DNA from: Acropora yongei
Lineage: Eukaryota; Cnidaria; Anthozoa; Scleractinia; Acroporidae
Length of the DNA: 10,000 bases
NCBI GenBank assembly: GCA_014634225.1
Contig: BLFN01000156.1
Location: 2,397,872 to 2,407,871, forward strand
Reading direction: 5' to 3'
Under the pieces are notes generated by a model, which worked only from the letters and a program-made list of their open reading frames with translations, was not told the DNA's origin and did no database searches. The position numbers were made by a program, and so were the translations under genes. Shown one piece after another: positions 8,321 to 10,000 of this stretch (positions are counted from its first letter, which is position 1; the number at the start of each line of letters is the position of its first letter).

Positions 8321-9133
8321 AATCAACAGTCTTTTATTGCCCGTGTACTTTAGTGAAAGAACTTGAGAACTCTTTTTTTCCCAAATGGAAGGATGATCAA
8401 TATGACTTCTTCGCAGATGAGGAAATACATTTTTGGGTTTTTTGAATGCTTCGAAATCAAACAAGATGGACATTTTTGAGGTGCCATGTTTACAAGTTTA
8501 TGAATGCTTTGGTGATACTCATCGCATAGACTTTGTGCCATCACATCACAGATGTTTGATCATTGTGAGAAGAGAGCCCAAAATGCGTTGCTTTTTTTGT
8601 GTTATCTTGCTATCGTAGCTGAAGAAGGGAACTATTGTTAATGTGAGAACTGTTCTCATGTCTTGCGTACATCTGTAGGCAACTGAAAAGGAGTGATTTA
8701 GATTCCATTGCCGTTTAATACATAACGAGGGCAACGCGTCCATTGAGTCAATTTGGGAGTTACATACCTTCCGTTAATACCCTGGTGGCTGACAATTCCT
8801 GCTGGTTCTTTTTTATGACAGGGACTCCTCAACATCGATTTCCGTGCAGCATAGCTTCATTTGCCTTTTTTCGACTTTTTGCAATAGAGGTACGTTTGCA
8901 ATACTGGCCCAGAGGTGAAAAACTGTGGAACAGATAAAAGTTTGGGATTATAGTCCTCCTGTCCCCCAAAAGGAGAAGAATGAGGCGTCAAGAAAGTAAG
9001 TACTAGATAGGTACGTACGTATGAGCAGATACTAAGGTGGATAGCTTAAACAGTAGTCTACAGCTCCCAACCTGCTGTGTTTGAAAGTTTCAATCAGTGT
9101 CATACAGGATTGATTATTCTAAAAATTACTTGC
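8321..9133. other. intronic stretch with one possible exon-like frame, otherwise nothing recognised
   Basis: The minus-strand frame at about 8541-8400 reads MAQSLCDEYHQSIHKLVNMA then PQKCPSCLISKHSKNPKMYF, including a C-P-x-C pair. It lacks a convincing acceptor and donor and a known family, so it is noted but not called as a gene. A donor-like GAAG|GTATGT lies at 8767-8766 on the minus strand, but the frames ahead of it do not join the host exons. The plus-strand frames at 8433-8618 and 8743-8937 have no motifs. Confidence 0.35.
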
Positions 9134-9247
9134 CTGTTGTCTCCTTTAACTATTTTACTCACAGTCGTTGCACAATCCTTCTCTTGCATGTCTTGAAGGT
9201 TTTTCTCCTGCTCTTTTCTTAGCAACCCCCATTGAGATAGACGTTCC
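9134..9247 (-). CDS. coiled-coil coding exon of the same host gene, with a GC donor
   Basis: The acceptor ends CACTTGTGTAG (AG at 9249-9248). The open frame begins ERLSQWGLLRKEQEKNLQDM and continues through QEKDCATTVSKIVKGDN. It is strongly charged with heptad-like spacing, so it is probably a coiled coil. The exon is read as ending in AG at 9135-9134 before GCAAGT, a GC donor that otherwise fits the donor consensus perfectly. Length 114 nt leaves two bases (AG), which combine with the first base of the 1378-1300 exon to give AGA, so the protein reads ...GDNR-WEYYKHQ.... A GT donor at 9162-9161 (ACT|GTGAGT) lies 29 nt upstream but would throw the next exon out of frame into an early stop, so the GC donor is preferred. 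Confidence 0.68.
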
Positions 9248-9301
9248 CTACACAAGTGCAATTTTACATTAATCGTCAAGTTTCCAAATTAAGACCCTAA
9301 C

Positions 9302-9413
9302 AAAAACTTTTTTAGACTCAAAATAAGTATGAATCTTTCCAAGCTCAATCCGTCTGTCATTTTTTCGGCCCTCTCATATAGGGTCTTGTGATCAAAGTTG
9401 TGAAAATCAGCAC
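9302..9413 (-). CDS. upstream coding exon of the same host gene, 3' edge uncertain
   Basis: After a pyrimidine-rich tract ending CACCCAACAG (AG at 9415-9414), an open frame reads ADFHNFDHKTLYERAEKMTD followed by GLSLERF. This looks like real protein, with helical and charged composition like the next exon. The first two bases (GT) complete a codon, so the preceding intron is phase 1. The 3' edge is unclear. The frame stays open to a TAA near 9292, and the only phase-correct GT donors before the 9247 exon are at 9307 (GTTTTT) and 9301 (GTTAGG). Both are weak and would give introns of only 60 or 54 nt. The coordinate given uses the 9301 donor. The preceding exon is outside the window. Confidence 0.5.
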
Positions 9414-9461
9414 CTGTTGGGTGATACAAATAACAATAATGATATGCTTTTTGTCCAACTA

Positions 9462-9992
9462 CAGTCAAACCTCCCTTAAATGGGCACCATCCGGACCAAG
9501 GGTGAGTGTCAGCTTACAGGAGGTTGAAAAAAAAGATGCAATAGTGTAGTCAAAATTCAAGGTGTAGTCAGGCCAAACGTAATTCTTATTGGTAAAGATA
9601 TGACATTTAAAGACCTCAGAGCTTTGCTCTAACAAGTGCATCATTCAAAGACCTGCCTTTTCTATATAAAATTACCGTGGGGTTCTTTAGGATTTCTCTA
9701 AATAAGGGCTGGGTTCGTATAAGATGCCATTTATTACAAATGCTTGATGATTATGCTTGAGATTGGGTTACAAAGTTTCTGAAGTGTGTGTCTAACTCAG
9801 CAACAGTTCGTATGACAGGAAAGCAGATAAACTGTGAGAGGAGCAGGATATGGAATGAAATTGCCTTACAAAAGTTAAAATTTCAAGGAGACAAAGTTTA
9901 GTGAGATTGGATTGAAGAAAGGTTAGAAAAGGAAAACTTTGATGTGCTGTAATTAAAAAAAAGTGTCCCTTTATGGGAGGTTAAATAGACCG
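9462..9992. mobile_element. 531-bp TIR element (MITE-like) with TA flanks
   Basis: The left end reads CAGTC then AACCTCCCTTAAATGGGCAC (9468-9487). The right end, read on the opposite strand, begins CGGTC, has a few extra bases, then AACCTCCCATAAAGGGACAC (9982-9963), 17 of 20 matching. TA lies outside both ends (9460-9461 and 9993-9994). A second inverted copy of the terminal motif (GTGTCAGCTTACAGGAGGTT, 9505-9524) sits close inside the left end, so the left terminus could fold on itself. CAGTC-type ends with TA targets suggest a pogo/Tigger-like or other Tc1/mariner source (inference). No coding frame is present. It lies in the intron upstream of the host exon at 9413. Confidence 0.8.
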
Positions 9993-10000
9993 TATTCTTA

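Larger units (their letters stand above)
1379..9133 (-). other. giant GC-AG intron (phase 2), about 7.75 kb, filled with mobile-element remnants
   Basis: Defined by the GC donor at 9133-9132 (AACAG|GCAAGT) and the AG acceptor at 1380-1379. Joining the two flanking exons restores a continuous frame across the junction (codon AGA). All of the TIR elements but one, the ~200-bp repeats, the 850-bp tandem duplication and the decayed coding remnants of the window lie inside it. An unrecognised small exon within the intron cannot be excluded, but none is needed for the frame. Confidence 0.6.

Noticed and set aside
8762..8830. Candidate minus-strand exon ending GAAG|GTATGT
   Set aside because: The donor is strong, but no acceptor with a pyrimidine tract gives a frame that enters in phase from the 9134 exon and leaves in phase to the 1378 exon.
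9010..9022. Palindromic TACGTACGTA
   Set aside because: A short self-complementary run without repeats or a flanking structure; no function can be supported.
9161..9163. GT donor ACT|GTGAGT inside the 9247-9134 exon
   Set aside because: It is a good donor by sequence, but it ends the exon in phase 0, which does not join the 1378 exon in frame. The GC donor at 9133 does. It was kept only as a possible alternative site.

Overview
This window looks like AT-rich animal nuclear DNA, most likely from a cnidarian (coral or anemone). That assignment rests on inference: small exons with eukaryotic splice signals, a very long repeat-filled intron, several short terminal-inverted-repeat (TIR) elements, and a decayed coding fragment whose motif spacing I associate with a gene-like repeat family common in cnidarian genomes. 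There is no prokaryotic gene organisation. Most open frames in the window are chance.

One host gene can be supported. It runs on the minus strand, so it is read from right to left. Its last exons are 9413-~9302, 9247-9134, 1378-1300 and 819-667, with the stop codon at 669-667. The reading frame carries through the three best exons and gives a charged, helical, coiled-coil-like C-terminus. I do not recognise the family. The intron between 9134 and 1378 is about 7.75 kb long. It appears to use a GC-AG donor, because the nearby GT donor breaks the frame. The start of the gene lies beyond the right edge.

The long intron is a repeat trap. From left to right it holds: (i) remnants of a decayed, intron-containing, mobile-like coding sequence on the minus strand (about 2764-1905); (ii) a first group of degenerate repeats with a period near 200 bp (2960-3550); (iii) a 422-bp TIR element bounded by TTAA (3596-4017); (iv) a second group of the same ~200-bp repeats (4690-5437); (v) a head-to-tail duplication of a unit of about 850 bp (copy A 5739-7477, copy B 7478-8320) with decayed exon-like coding on the minus strand; and (vi) inside copy A, an 880-bp TIR element (6250-7129) carrying a broken fragment of a pogo/Tc1-type transposase C-terminus. 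Copy B preserves the empty target site, so the TA target duplication and the order of events can be read directly. A further 531-bp TIR element with TA flanks lies in the next upstream intron (9462-9992).

I found no rRNA, tRNA, CRISPR array, operon or convincing new molecular system. The most informative points are the GC-AG giant intron, the filled/empty site pair, and the unidentified coding sequence shared by the two 850-bp copies.
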